Shown here: piece by piece, positions 25,425 to 34,012 of the stretch
Numbering within the stretch: position 1 is the first letter of the stretch
Layout: each line of letters begins with the position of its first letter
Source: Fuchsiella alkaliacetigena
GTDB taxonomy: Bacteria > Bacillota > Halanaerobiia > Halobacteroidales > Acetohalobiaceae
Length of the DNA: 64,000 nt
Assembly (NCBI RefSeq): GCF_023227765.1
Contig: NZ_JALKBZ010000006.1
Span: 29,027 to 93,026, forward strand
Reading direction: 5' to 3'
Notes under the pieces: model-generated
The model's input: the letters and a program-made list of their open reading frames with translations, nothing else
Databases searched by the model: none
What the model was told of the DNA's origin: nothing
Made by a program: the position numbers and the translations under genes

Positions 25425-26819
25425 ATGTTAAGTGAGGAAAAAATAGATAAGGTGTTAAAGGCAGCTTTGGATAAAGGGGGAGAGTTTGCGGAACTCTTTG
25501 CTGAGAAAAAGGTTAATAATTATTTAAGTATGGAAGATGCTAAAATAGAAAGGGTTAAGACTGGTTATGACTTAGGAGTAGGAATCAGGGTTATTAATGG
25601 TGAGCAGGTTTCTTATGCCTATACCGATGAACTTAGTTTGGAGAATCTTTTAGAGACAGCGCGAGTAGCTGGAGCGGCCAGCAAGTATCAGCCAGGGCAT
25701 AGTCTTAATAATCTACAGAGAGAAAGACAGGAGTTAAGGCATAAAATTGATATTGAGCCGCACGGAATAGAAAAGTTCAAGAAACGAGAACTTTTGGAGG
25801 CGGCTAATGAGAGTGCCCGGGCCGTAGATGAACGGATTCGTCAGGTGGCAGTCAACTATTTGGACTATGAACAGGAGGTACTGATTGCTAATTCTCGCGG
25901 TTTATTAGTTGAGGATAAAAGAATCAGAACAAGATTTATGGTTAATGCTGTGGCTGGCCAAGGAGAAATTATTCAGACCGGTCGCGAAACTATCGGTCAG
26001 CATGCTGGTTTTGAACTTTTTGAGCAGTATCAGCCAGCCGAATTAGGAAGGCTAGCAGCTCAGAAGGCGGTGACTATGTTAGAAGCTAGACCGGCTCCTT
26101 CGGCTAAACTGCCGGTAGTGGTGAATAACGGTTTTGGGGGAGTTTTATTTCACGAAGCCTGTGGTCACGGCTTAGAAGCCGATGCTATCCAGAAAAACTC
26201 CTCAGTCTATACGGGGCGGATAGGAGAACAGGTAGCTACCGATAAGGTAACAGCTATTGATGATGCTACGGTTAGTAATGAATGGGGTTCTTCAGTAGTC
26301 GATGATGAGGGAGCGCCGGCTCAGGAAACGGTATTGATTAAAGATGGAGAGTTAACAGATTATATGCATAGCTTAAAGACGGCCCGGAAGGCAGAACGAG
26401 AATCCACGGGAAATGGACGTCGTCAGTCCTATCGCCATCCGCCTTTACCGCGAATGAGTAATACCTTTATTGCTGCTGGAGACTCCACTCCGGAAGAGAT
26501 AATCGGCAGTGTAGATAAAGGACTCTATGCTAAAAGTCTTAGTGGAGGTCAGGTAGATCCAGCTACTGGTGACTATACCTTTACAGTAGCCGAGGGTTAC
26601 TTAATTGAAAAAGGTGAAGTGACGGAAGCTGTACGCGGGGCTACCTTAGTGGGTAACGGCCCGGAAAGTTTACACCGAATTTCTATGGTAGGGAATGATT
26701 TAGAGCATGCGCCGGGAATGTGTGGCAAAGATGGTCAGAGCGTGCCAGCAGCCGTAGGTCAGCCTACTCTGTTAATAGATGAAGTCACTGTAGGCGGTAC
26801 AGAAAGGGAAGGTGAATAG
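25425..26819 (+). CDS. tldD: TldD metalloprotease subunit
   Basis: A 464-residue protein of the TldD/PmbA family. TldD is the catalytic half of a zinc metalloprotease heterodimer that cleaves unstructured peptides, including some RiPP precursors and antitoxins. The HExxxH motif is HEACGH (H243, E244, H248). VDDEGAPAQET and STGNGRRQSY...PRMSNTF are conserved. It is followed after 2 bp by the partner gene, so the two are co-made in stoichiometric amounts. A RiPP locus lies only 8 kb away, and a role in its leader cleavage is possible but unproven. Confidence 0.94.
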   Translation: MLSEEKIDKVLKAALDKGGEFAELFAEKKVNNYLSMEDAKIERVKTGYDLGVGIRVINGEQVSYAYTDELSLENLLETARVAGAASKYQPGHSLNNLQRERQELRHKIDIEPHGIEKFKKRELLEAANESARAVDERIRQVAVNYLDYEQEVLIANSRGLLVEDKRIRTRFMVNAVAGQGEIIQTGRETIGQHAGFELFEQYQPAELGRLAAQKAVTMLEARPAPSAKLPVVVNNGFGGVLFHEACGHGLEADAIQKNSSVYTGRIGEQVATDKVTAIDDATVSNEWGSSVVDDEGAPAQETVLIKDGELTDYMHSLKTARKAERESTGNGRRQSYRHPPLPRMSNTFIAAGDSTPEEIIGSVDKGLYAKSLSGGQVDPATGDYTFTVAEGYLIEKGEVTEAVRGATLVGNGPESLHRISMVGNDLEHAPGMCGKDGQSVPAAVGQPTLLIDEVTVGGTEREGE

Positions 26820-26821
26820 AT

Positions 26822-28174
26822 ATGTTAGCTAAGTTGGATTTAAAGCAGATAATTACTCAAGGACAGGAGTTAGGAGCAGCAGAGGTAGAGTTATTTTATC
26901 AGGAATCCAAGGAAAATGAACTAGAAATCTATGAAGGCGAAGTCGAATCCTTAAACTCAGCTCATACCAAAGGTTTAGGAATTAGGGTTTTCAAAGATAA
27001 TCAGATGGGCTTTGCTTATACTTCTCAGTTTGAGCAGGATGAATTGGAAAGAACTCTCAAGGAAGCTATAGCTAATGCTCAAGTAGCTAGTACAGATGAA
27101 TATCGAACTTTACCAGAGTTGAGCAGTGAAGTTAAGCAGTTAGATTTATATAATGACCAGTTAGCAGCTACTCCAATAGAGGATAAGATTAATCTAGCCC
27201 TAGAGATGGAAGAGGTAGCTTTGGACTATGATCAGCGAGTGGATTCGGTAAATAAAGTAGGTTATGGAGATAACGAAGTACAGGTGCGCTTAGTTAATTC
27301 TAAGGGTTTTGATGAAAGTTATCGTCATAATTACTGCTATGCTTATCTATATGTAATTGCTCGTCAAGATGAAGATATAGAAACGGGAACGGCCGTTACT
27401 TATGGTGACTGCTTAGCCGAATTAACTCCTCAGCAAACAGGCGTTAAAGCAGCTGAAGATGCTGTTAGTTTATTAGGAGGGGAGCAGGTGGAGTCACAGG
27501 AAGCACCAGTTGTTTTGCCACCTAAGGTAGGTAGTATGTTTATGTATGTCTTAGCTCAGACTTTGACTGCGGAAGCAGTGCAAAAAGGACGTTCTGTTTT
27601 TGCAGAAAAATTGGGAGAAAGTATAGCTGCTGAACAGGTGAATATTATTGATAATGGTTTATTGGAGGAAGGATTGCTTACGGCTCCTTTTGATGGCGAA
27701 GGTGTAGCCTGTAGTGAAACTGAGTTAATTAAGAATGGGGTTTTAAAGAACTTTATTTACGATACTTATACGGCTAATCAGGCTGAAGCTGAGTCTACCG
27801 GCAATGCTAGTCGCGGCTCTTATCAAGGGATTCCTAGTGTAGCTCCTAGTAACTTTTATTTAGCACCTGGAGAGCAGACTGCTGAGCAGGTGATAGATTC
27901 TGTAGAAGAAGGATTTTACGTGATGAAGGTTTCGGGTCTGGTAACTGGAGGAGCTAATCCTATTTCTGGTGAATTTTCGGTAGGAGCTACTGGGCGCTGG
28001 ATTAAAGATGGAGAGCTAACTAAGCCGGTGCGGGAAGTGACTATTGCTGGTAATTTGATAGACTTCTTACAGGATATTGATTTATTAGCTGATGATTTAG
28101 AGTTTAATCCGATGATTGGAGCTTATGCTACCCCTACTTTTAGAGTTAAAAAATTAGCGATTAGCGGTTATTAA
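26822..28174 (+). CDS. pmbA: TldE/PmbA, non-catalytic partner of TldD
   Basis: A 450-residue TldE (PmbA) homologue. It has the family fold (ELEIYEGEVESLNSAHTKGLGIRVF, STGNASRGSYQGIPSVAPSNF, VTGGANPISGEFSVGATG) but no HExxxH. It pairs with TldD to form the proteolytic chamber. It starts 2 bp after tldD; a hairpin-rich repeat follows, so it ends the polA-tldD-pmbA group. Confidence 0.93.
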   Translation: MLAKLDLKQIITQGQELGAAEVELFYQESKENELEIYEGEVESLNSAHTKGLGIRVFKDNQMGFAYTSQFEQDELERTLKEAIANAQVASTDEYRTLPELSSEVKQLDLYNDQLAATPIEDKINLALEMEEVALDYDQRVDSVNKVGYGDNEVQVRLVNSKGFDESYRHNYCYAYLYVIARQDEDIETGTAVTYGDCLAELTPQQTGVKAAEDAVSLLGGEQVESQEAPVVLPPKVGSMFMYVLAQTLTAEAVQKGRSVFAEKLGESIAAEQVNIIDNGLLEEGLLTAPFDGEGVACSETELIKNGVLKNFIYDTYTANQAEAESTGNASRGSYQGIPSVAPSNFYLAPGEQTAEQVIDSVEEGFYVMKVSGLVTGGANPISGEFSVGATGRWIKDGELTKPVREVTIAGNLIDFLQDIDLLADDLEFNPMIGAYATPTFRVKKLAISGY

Positions 28175-28243
28175 TTGTAGTATCCCTTCACAAATTGTTT
28201 GTTATTGAGTATAATATTAATTGAGCAATATTGTTATAAAGTT

Positions 28244-28505
28244 CAGATGATAAAGGACAGATGATAGAGGATAGATAAAGTTCAAAAAATTAAAACCTTT
28301 TTGACACAGCGCCCCGTAGGAAGTGCCCTTGGGGTGACTAAGTTCTGACAAAAATCTGACAAAACCTTAAAAATTTTAAATGATTTTTTGAACTTATATT
28401 TTAATGTTTAGTCAGAACTTAGTCAGATTTTAGTCTGTGTCAAATAGATCTTGAACTTTATTTTTTGATCTTAATTTATCCTTTATCCTCTATCATCTAT
28501 CCTCT
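28244..28505. repeat. MITE-like imperfect palindrome downstream of pmbA
   Basis: Fills most of the 388-bp gap 28175-28562. The outer arms are 28244-28284 (GATAGAGGATAGATAAAGTTCAA region) and 28451-28505 (TTGAACTTTA...ATCCTCTATCATCT), in inverted orientation. Inner arms include TTTTTGACACAG / CTGTGTCAAAT and GACTAAGTTCTGAC (28335-28348) / GTCAGAACTTAGTC (28411-28424). There is no coding potential. The structure resembles a non-autonomous inverted-repeat element or a long RNA hairpin. Confidence 0.6.
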
Positions 28506-28562
28506 GAAACAATAGAACGAGTTTGTTTCATTGATGATTATACAAAAAGTGAGGAGATACTA

Positions 28563-29462
28563 ATGAAGCTTGAATCTAGATATAATCAAGGTCAGCGAGC
28601 AGGAATTATAACTCTAATAGCTAATATAGCCTTAGGTATTATAAAAACAGTAGTAGGGGTGCTCTTTAACAGTCAAGCTCTATTTGCTGATGGTTTACAT
28701 TCGGCTTCGGATGTTATCTCTACAGTGGTGGTAATGGTAGGCAATAAGGTTTCTAGTAAGCCACCTGACGAAGAACATCCCTACGGTCACGGGAAAGCAG
28801 AATCTATTGCTACTAAGGTATTAGGAATTATCTTAATTATTGGTGGAGTTACTATTTTAAAGGATAATATTGATACTATGTTAAGTGGAATTACTCAAAT
28901 TCCAGGGAGCTTAGTACTCTGGACGGCTGCTTTTTCTATAGTGCTTAAAGAGATTATGTATCAGTATGTTTCCAGAGTAGGTGAAAGAATTAACAATAAG
29001 GCTTTAATAGCTGATGCTATTCACCATCGGACTGACTGTTTATCTTCTTTTGCTGCGATTTTAGGAGCTGGTGGGGCTATACTAGGCTATCCTATCTTAG
29101 ATCCCTTAGCTGGAGTTGTAGTAGCTTTACTTATCTTGAAAATGGGTTTTGAGGTTTTTAAGGAAGCAGCTAATGACCTGATGGATGCTGCTCCCGATGA
29201 GGAAACTTTTGCTGAAGTTCGGAAGGTTATTATAGAAATAGATAGAGTTTTGGCTATTAAGAGCTTGAAAATTAGGGCCCACGGCCCGAGATTATGTATA
29301 GATGTAAGGGTAGTTGTGGATAATCAGTTAACAGTGATCGAAGGACACCGGATAGCAGTTAAGGTTAAAGAAGAAATTTATGCTGAGTGTGATAATATCC
29401 AAGAAGTATTAGTCCATATTGATCCAGAAGGAGTTGTAGAAGGAGAATATGTTAATAGTTAA
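28563..29462 (+). CDS. Cation diffusion facilitator (Zn2+/Fe2+/Mn2+ efflux)
   Basis: A 299-residue CDF exporter with six membrane segments followed by a cytoplasmic domain of about 85 residues (from about residue 212). Metal-site residues appear as ALFADGLHSASDV (DxxxD on helix 2) and IADAIHHRTDCLSS (HxxxD on helix 5). HPYGHGKAES is a conserved loop. The metal is not decidable; the HxxxD on helix 5 favours Zn2+-like ions. It lies after the palindromic element and 45 bp before mutM, so a shared transcript is possible. Confidence 0.92.
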   Translation: MKLESRYNQGQRAGIITLIANIALGIIKTVVGVLFNSQALFADGLHSASDVISTVVVMVGNKVSSKPPDEEHPYGHGKAESIATKVLGIILIIGGVTILKDNIDTMLSGITQIPGSLVLWTAAFSIVLKEIMYQYVSRVGERINNKALIADAIHHRTDCLSSFAAILGAGGAILGYPILDPLAGVVVALLILKMGFEVFKEAANDLMDAAPDEETFAEVRKVIIEIDRVLAIKSLKIRAHGPRLCIDVRVVVDNQLTVIEGHRIAVKVKEEIYAECDNIQEVLVHIDPEGVVEGEYVNS

Positions 29463-29507
29463 TTTTTTAGCTAATATAATATATTTAAAGCAGTGGAGGG
29501 ATAATAA

Positions 29508-30329
29508 ATGCCAGAACTGCCGGAAGTACAGACTGTAGTAGATACTTTAAGCTCACGAATAATTGGCTTAAAAATCACTGAAGTAGAGGTTAAAGTTGAA
29601 AAGTTAATTGCTTTGTCGACAGTAGCTGACTTTAAAGCTGAATTAATAGGTAAGGAAATTAAGGGGGTTAGACGGCGAGGTAAATATATTATTATTGAAC
29701 TGAGTGATGATAAATACTTAATAGTTCATTTGCGAATGACGGGTCAACTGCTTTATGCTGCTCAAAATTTGGAGTTAGCAAAACATACTCATGTAATTAT
29801 TAGTTTTGCTAATCAGCATCAACTACGCTTTATTAATAAACGGAAGTTTGGGCGAATATATTTGGTTTCAGACTTTAGTGAAGCAGGTTCTTTAGCTGAG
29901 TTGGGCCCTGAGCCTTTGAGCGAAGATTTTACTTTGGATACATTCAAAGCTCTTTTTGAAAATAGAAGAGGGATTATCAAAAATTTGTTACTTAATCAAA
30001 AATTTTTAGCCGGCTTGGGGAATATTTATGTAGATGAGGCCCTTTATTTAGCAGGAATTCATCCTCTGCGTAAAGCAGATCAGATAAGCGAAGAGGAGTT
30101 AGCTAAGCTGTATCAGGCTATTCGTAAGGTTTTGAAGGATGGGATTAAGCACCGCGGTACCACTAAGTGGGACTATGTGGATGGTAGTGGGCAGGCCGGT
30201 GAACATCAAGACTATCTCCAGGTTTACGATAGAAAAGGTAAGAACTGTTATGATTGTGCTGAGCAGATAGAGAAGATTAAAGTTAGTGGAAGAGGTACTT
30301 ATTTTTGTCCTGAATGTCAATTAAGCTAA
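29508..30329 (+). CDS. mutM: Formamidopyrimidine-DNA glycosylase (Fpg/MutM)
   Basis: A 273-residue base-excision repair enzyme removing 8-oxoguanine and related lesions. It starts MPELPEVQTV, where the proline and glutamate after Met form the active site. LIVHLRMTGQL and NIYVDEALY match the family, as does the catalytic lysine in FINKRKFGRIY. The C-terminal zinc finger is CYDC...CPEC. GGAGGG precedes the ATG. Confidence 0.96.
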   Translation: MPELPEVQTVVDTLSSRIIGLKITEVEVKVEKLIALSTVADFKAELIGKEIKGVRRRGKYIIIELSDDKYLIVHLRMTGQLLYAAQNLELAKHTHVIISFANQHQLRFINKRKFGRIYLVSDFSEAGSLAELGPEPLSEDFTLDTFKALFENRRGIIKNLLLNQKFLAGLGNIYVDEALYLAGIHPLRKADQISEEELAKLYQAIRKVLKDGIKHRGTTKWDYVDGSGQAGEHQDYLQVYDRKGKNCYDCAEQIEKIKVSGRGTYFCPECQLS

Positions 30330-30421
30330 TTAGTTGCAGACAAGCACGAATCTCTGCTCTCCTCTCATATATTAAATATGAGTAAATTTGAGTAGTTAAC
30401 TCAGATAGGGAGGGAGCGGGG

Positions 30422-31090
30422 ATGGGAACATTTTCGATGGTAATTTTGGCTTTAGCTGTTAGTTTAGATGGAAGTTTAGCAGGAATTACTTATGGTTTGC
30501 GTAAAGTAAAGATACCAAAGCTTTCTTTATTGATTATTAGCTTAACCTCTGCTACTGCTGTTTTAATTTCTATGGTCTTAGGTCAGTTTATAGCTCAATT
30601 TCTTTCGCCAGATTTTGCTGAGCTAATAGGCGGGCTAATGTTGGTTTTAATTGGTTCTTGGATCTTTTATCAGTCTTTGCGACAGCTGATGTGGCAGAGA
30701 AGCTTAGATTCTGAAATTGAGATTGATAATAACTTAAGTGAGCGAGAACTATTATTTAAATTAAATATCAAATCACTAGGTTTAGCTATTAAGATCTTGC
30801 AAGAGCCGATGCAGGCTGATTTAGACCATTCCGGAGTGATTAGTAAGGCTGAGGCTGTATTTTTAGGCTTTGCTTTAGCTTTGGATGCTTTAGGAGCTGG
30901 CTTTGGAGCAGCTATGGCCGGTTATTCGCCGTTAATAACTACTATTTTTGTAGGTGTATCTAAGTTTGTTTGTATTTCTTTGGGACTTTATTTAGGGTCT
31001 AAGTTTAATTTAGGTGAAAATAACTATAAAGCAACTTTATTACCAGGTTTGCTATTAATTTTATTAGGATTATTTAATATTTTCACTTAA
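30422..31090 (+). CDS. ytaF: Sporulation membrane protein YtaF
   Basis: A 222-residue membrane protein of the YtaF/MntP-like family with two hydrophobic bundles. LAVSLDGSLAGITYGLRK near the N-terminus and ALALDALGAGFGAAMAGYSP in the second half are repeated half-site motifs with conserved Asp. Between them is an EF-hand-like DLDHSGVISKAEA loop typical of YtaF. In Bacillus it is linked to sporulation; it may transport a cation (inference). In many Firmicutes it sits between mutM and coaE, as here. Confidence 0.88.
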   Translation: MGTFSMVILALAVSLDGSLAGITYGLRKVKIPKLSLLIISLTSATAVLISMVLGQFIAQFLSPDFAELIGGLMLVLIGSWIFYQSLRQLMWQRSLDSEIEIDNNLSERELLFKLNIKSLGLAIKILQEPMQADLDHSGVISKAEAVFLGFALALDALGAGFGAAMAGYSPLITTIFVGVSKFVCISLGLYLGSKFNLGENNYKATLLPGLLLILLGLFNIFT

Positions 31091-31157
31091 AATAAAGGAA
31101 AGCTATTGATTAATAAAGAATTTAGAAATAATATAATTTATAAAGGAGTTATTTAAG

Positions 31158-31751
31158 TTGATTATTGGTTTAACAGGTGGAATAGCTAGTGGTAAAAGTA
31201 CGGTAAGCAGGATATTAGCGGAATTAGGAGCAGCAATTATAGATGCCGACCAACTTGCTCGAGAAATTATGGAGCCTTATACTCCAGCTTGGTGGGAGGT
31301 TAAAGAAGCCTTTGGAGAAGAGGTGTTTTTGCCTAGTGATGAGTTAGATAGGGAGCGCTTAGCTGAGATTATTTTTAATGATCAGGCTGCTAGAAAAAAA
31401 TTAGATGAGATAACTCATCCGTGGGTAAGGATTAAAATTAAGCAACGAATTGAGGATTTACAGAGCTCTGGAGAAGAAATAATTGTAGCTGAAGTCCCAT
31501 TATTAATTGAAGCTGAAATGGTGGATCTATTTACTGAAGTTTGGGTGGTTTATGTAAAGCGCGAGGTGCAAATTAATAGATTAAGAGAACGTGAGGGAAT
31601 AAGTCGTCAAGCTGCTATTGCTAGAATAGATTCTCAGCTTTCTTTGGAGGAAAAAGTGGACTATGCTCAGCGAGTGATAGTTAACGAAGGTAGTAAAGAG
31701 GAGTTGCGCCAGCAGTTGTTGTCTATTTGGAAGGAGATAAATAATGATTAG
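31158..31751 (+). CDS. coaE: Dephospho-CoA kinase
   Basis: A 197-residue enzyme phosphorylating dephospho-CoA at the 3'-hydroxyl, the last step of CoA synthesis. It has the P-loop [30 protein letters not shown] and the LID region [13 protein letters not shown]. The start is TTG 31158 with AAAGGAG upstream. Its 3' end overlaps mgsA by 8 bp. Confidence 0.95.
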   Translation: MIIGLTGGIASGKSTVSRILAELGAAIIDADQLAREIMEPYTPAWWEVKEAFGEEVFLPSDELDRERLAEIIFNDQAARKKLDEITHPWVRIKIKQRIEDLQSSGEEIIVAEVPLLIEAEMVDLFTEVWVVYVKREVQINRLREREGISRQAAIARIDSQLSLEEKVDYAQRVIVNEGSKEELRQQLLSIWKEINND

Positions 31752-32121
31752 AGTAGCCTTGATTGCTCATGATGAAAAGAAGGATGATTTAATTAAATTT
31801 ATCAAAGAAAAGGAAGAAGTATTTAAGGAACTTGATTTAGTTGCTACTGGAACTACGGGAAAATTGATAAATGAAGAGACTGATTTAAATGTGACTCGGA
31901 TGGCTTCAGGGCCCTTAGGTGGGGACCAACAGATTGGAGCTAAAATCAGTAGAGGAGAGCTTGATGCTATTCTTTTTTTACGGGACCCTTTAACTGCTCA
32001 ACCTCATGAGCCAGATGTTAGTGCTTTGCTCAGAGTTTGCGATGTACATAATATTCCTTTGGCTACTAATTTGGCTACTGCTAATATGATTCTATCATTT
32101 TTGCAGAGGGAGTCCCTTTAA
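31744..32121 (+). CDS. mgsA: Methylglyoxal synthase
   Basis: A 125-residue enzyme that converts dihydroxyacetone phosphate to methylglyoxal, a bypass of lower glycolysis. Conserved blocks are [22 protein letters not shown] (phosphate binding), [16 protein letters not shown] (catalytic Asp), [15 protein letters not shown] and PLATNLATA. It overlaps coaE by 8 bp and is followed 11 bp later by the transglycosylase gene, so the three are one operon. Confidence 0.95.
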   Translation: MIRVALIAHDEKKDDLIKFIKEKEEVFKELDLVATGTTGKLINEETDLNVTRMASGPLGGDQQIGAKISRGELDAILFLRDPLTAQPHEPDVSALLRVCDVHNIPLATNLATANMILSFLQRESL

Positions 32122-32132
32122 GGAGGGGTTGC

Positions 32133-32705
32133 TTGTTGTTTATTAGTAATATTTTTTTTAAAAAAGCAGCAGTGATAATTATTATTTTGATAGTTGTGGC
32201 TTTATTATTTTTCAACTATCAACGAATTTTGAAGCTGTTTTATCCTTTGCACTATCAAGAGGCTATTTTTAACTATGCTCAGGAGTACGAGATAGATCCT
32301 TATTTAGTGGCAGCGATAATTAAAGTAGAAAGTAAGTTCAGTGCTGATGCTACTTCACCTAAAGGGGCTCGAGGGTTAATGCAGATTATGCCTACGACCG
32401 GAAGATGGATAGCTGAAGAGCTGCAAGTAGAGAACTTTACTACTGAAGATCTTTATAATCCCGAATTAAATATTCTCTTTGGTTCTTGGTATTTATCTCG
32501 TTTAATGCAGGTTTTCAGAGATGATTTAACTTTGGTAATAGCTGCCTACAATGGAGGCGAGGGAAACGTAAGAAAGTGGTTAAAAGACAGAAGATGGACA
32601 GGTAAAGAAAAAGATTCTTATCAAATTCCTTTTCCAGAAACAAGAAACTATGTAGAAAAGGTATTAAAAACTTATCAACGATATAAAAGGATTTACCAGG
32701 ACTGA
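32133..32705 (+). CDS. Lytic transglycosylase (SLT family), membrane-anchored
   Basis: A 190-residue peptidoglycan-cleaving enzyme. The N-terminal hydrophobic segment (about residues 9-28, AAVIIIILIVVALLFF) anchors it in the membrane. The SLT domain follows: AAIIKVESKFSADATSPKGA (with catalytic Glu), RGLMQIMPTTGRW, NILFGSWYLS and AAYNGGEGNVRKWL. The start is TTG at 32133 or 32136 behind AAGGAGGGG. It ends the coaE-mgsA operon, and the terminator stem overlaps its last codons. Confidence 0.93.
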   Translation: MLFISNIFFKKAAVIIIILIVVALLFFNYQRILKLFYPLHYQEAIFNYAQEYEIDPYLVAAIIKVESKFSADATSPKGARGLMQIMPTTGRWIAEELQVENFTTEDLYNPELNILFGSWYLSRLMQVFRDDLTLVIAAYNGGEGNVRKWLKDRRWTGKEKDSYQIPFPETRNYVEKVLKTYQRYKRIYQD

Positions 32706-32726
32706 TTTATTTGGTAAATCCTTTTA
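32686..32726 (+). terminator. Terminator at the end of the transglycosylase gene
   Basis: AAAGGATTTACCA (32686-32698) pairs perfectly with TGGTAAATCCTTT (32712-32724). The left arm lies inside the last codons of the gene. The right arm runs into a short T stretch. Confidence 0.75.
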
Positions 32727-32783
32727 TGGTTTTGAAAAATAAAAGCTTTTGTTTAATACTTGGAGTTGTTGGCGATAGCTGTC

Positions 32784-33098
32784 CTAGGAGTAGTTTTGTT
32801 TTTTGATAGGAATTATTTTTTCCACATCTACTAATTCAAAGAAACGCTTTACAAAAGAGTAGTTTAAATTAGTAATTATAAGTTCACTGTCTCTTTTTTG
32901 AAGTTTTTTTTGTAATGATAGTAACTTATCTAGAGCATAACAGTCGATATACTTTACATTTTTAAAGTCTATAATTACTTTTTGGTAGTTAGTTTTAGCT
33001 ATTTGTGAAAATATTTGTGCTAACTTTTGTTTATTTTCAAGGTTCATTTTTTGATCTGGGATTAGAAATAACTTTTCTTGTTTCTCTTGAATAGTCAT
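32784..33098 (-). CDS. STAS-domain protein (anti-anti-sigma-like) with Cys in place of the phospho-serine
   Basis: A 104-residue single-domain protein on the minus strand. FKNVKYIDCYALDKLLSL matches the STAS signature (usually xIDSSGLxxLL), but the serine that anti-sigma kinases phosphorylate is a cysteine here. It cannot be switched in the normal way; it may be always active, redox-responsive or a structural adaptor (inference). It stands alone and is divergent from yedF. Confidence 0.7.
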   Translation of the reverse strand: MTIQEKQEKLFLIPDQKMNLENKQKLAQIFSQIAKTNYQKVIIDFKNVKYIDCYALDKLLSLQKKLQKRDSELIITNLNYSFVKRFFELVDVEKIIPIKKQNYS

Positions 33099-33223
33099 AG
33101 ACTATCCCCTCCTTAGATATTAAGTATAGATAATGATTATTATTACTGTTAATATTTCAACATTTCTTTTAGGGAATGTCAAGTTGTATTTGTTAAGCTT
33201 GCTGGTGTTTAAAAAATACTTAT

Positions 33224-33253
33224 TTGACTTATAATCTCAGCTTATATTATAAT
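33224..33253 (+). promoter_or_regulatory. Promoter of the yedF-selD selenium locus
   Basis: TTGACT (33224-33229), an 18-bp spacer and TATAAT (33248-33253), 66 bp before the yedF start. Confidence 0.7.
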
Positions 33254-33319
33254 GAATGATAGAGTTGATAGATTTTGATGATATATTATTAATAAAATAA
33301 GAGAACAGGAGGAGTTGCA

Positions 33320-33913
33320 ATGAAAAAAATAGATGCTAGAGGTTTGGACTGTCCTCAGCCAGTGATTAAAACTAAAAAGGCTTTAGAAGCAGAAGAAAAG
33401 GTAATTACTTTAGTGGATAATGAAATGGCTTGTAGTAATTTGCAAAAGTTAGGTCAAAAGCTAGGTTATGAGACAGAGGTTTTAACAGTAGATGATGATT
33501 TTCAAATAGAGTTTTCAGCTAGTGGAGAGCCGGTTACTTCCTCGGTAACTTCGGCTGAATTTGAAGATAGCGCTGATAATCAAAAAAAGGTTTATTTTAT
33601 TAATTCCGATGTGTTAGGTCAAGGAAAGCGAGAGTTAGGAGAAGTTTTAATCAAGGGATTTATCTATACTTTAACAGAATTAGCTCCGGCTCCACGGGCT
33701 ATTATTTTTATGAACAGTGGGGTAAAGTTAACTACTTTAAACGAAGAGGTAATAGAGAATTTAGAGATATTAGCAGAAGCTGGAGTGGAGATTATTTCTT
33801 GTGGAACCTGTCTTGATTATTATCAACTAGAAGATAAGTTAGAGGTCGGGTCGGTTTCTAATATGTATACTATTGTGGAGCTATTGAACTCTTATCCGGT
33901 GGTTACTGTTTAG
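33320..33913 (+). CDS. yedF: Selenium-metabolism sulfurtransferase-like protein YedF
   Basis: A 197-residue two-domain protein. Residues 1-70 are a TusA-like domain with DARGLDCPQPVIKTKKAL, whose Cys11-Pro is the active-site signature. Residues about 88-197 form a DsrE/DsrF-like domain with a second cysteine pair (ISCGTCLDYYQLEDKLEVG). The family travels with selD and is thought to handle selenium or sulfur for selenophosphate synthesis. It lies 99 bp before selD on the same strand behind a good promoter and GGAGGAG site. Confidence 0.88.
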   Translation: MKKIDARGLDCPQPVIKTKKALEAEEKVITLVDNEMACSNLQKLGQKLGYETEVLTVDDDFQIEFSASGEPVTSSVTSAEFEDSADNQKKVYFINSDVLGQGKRELGEVLIKGFIYTLTELAPAPRAIIFMNSGVKLTTLNEEVIENLEILAEAGVEIISCGTCLDYYQLEDKLEVGSVSNMYTIVELLNSYPVVTV

Positions 33914-34012
33914 AGTTTAATTATATACGTTAACTGTTGTGTTTATGGTAATTTGTGGCTTTATTGATTTTGAGTTTACTTAATAATTAACTGTACTGTC
34001 AGGGGGAATTTG

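Noticed and set aside
30364..30382. CTCATAT...ATATGAG palindrome before ytaF as terminator or operator
   Set aside because: AT-rich stem without a T-run and no known operator consensus; may be chance.
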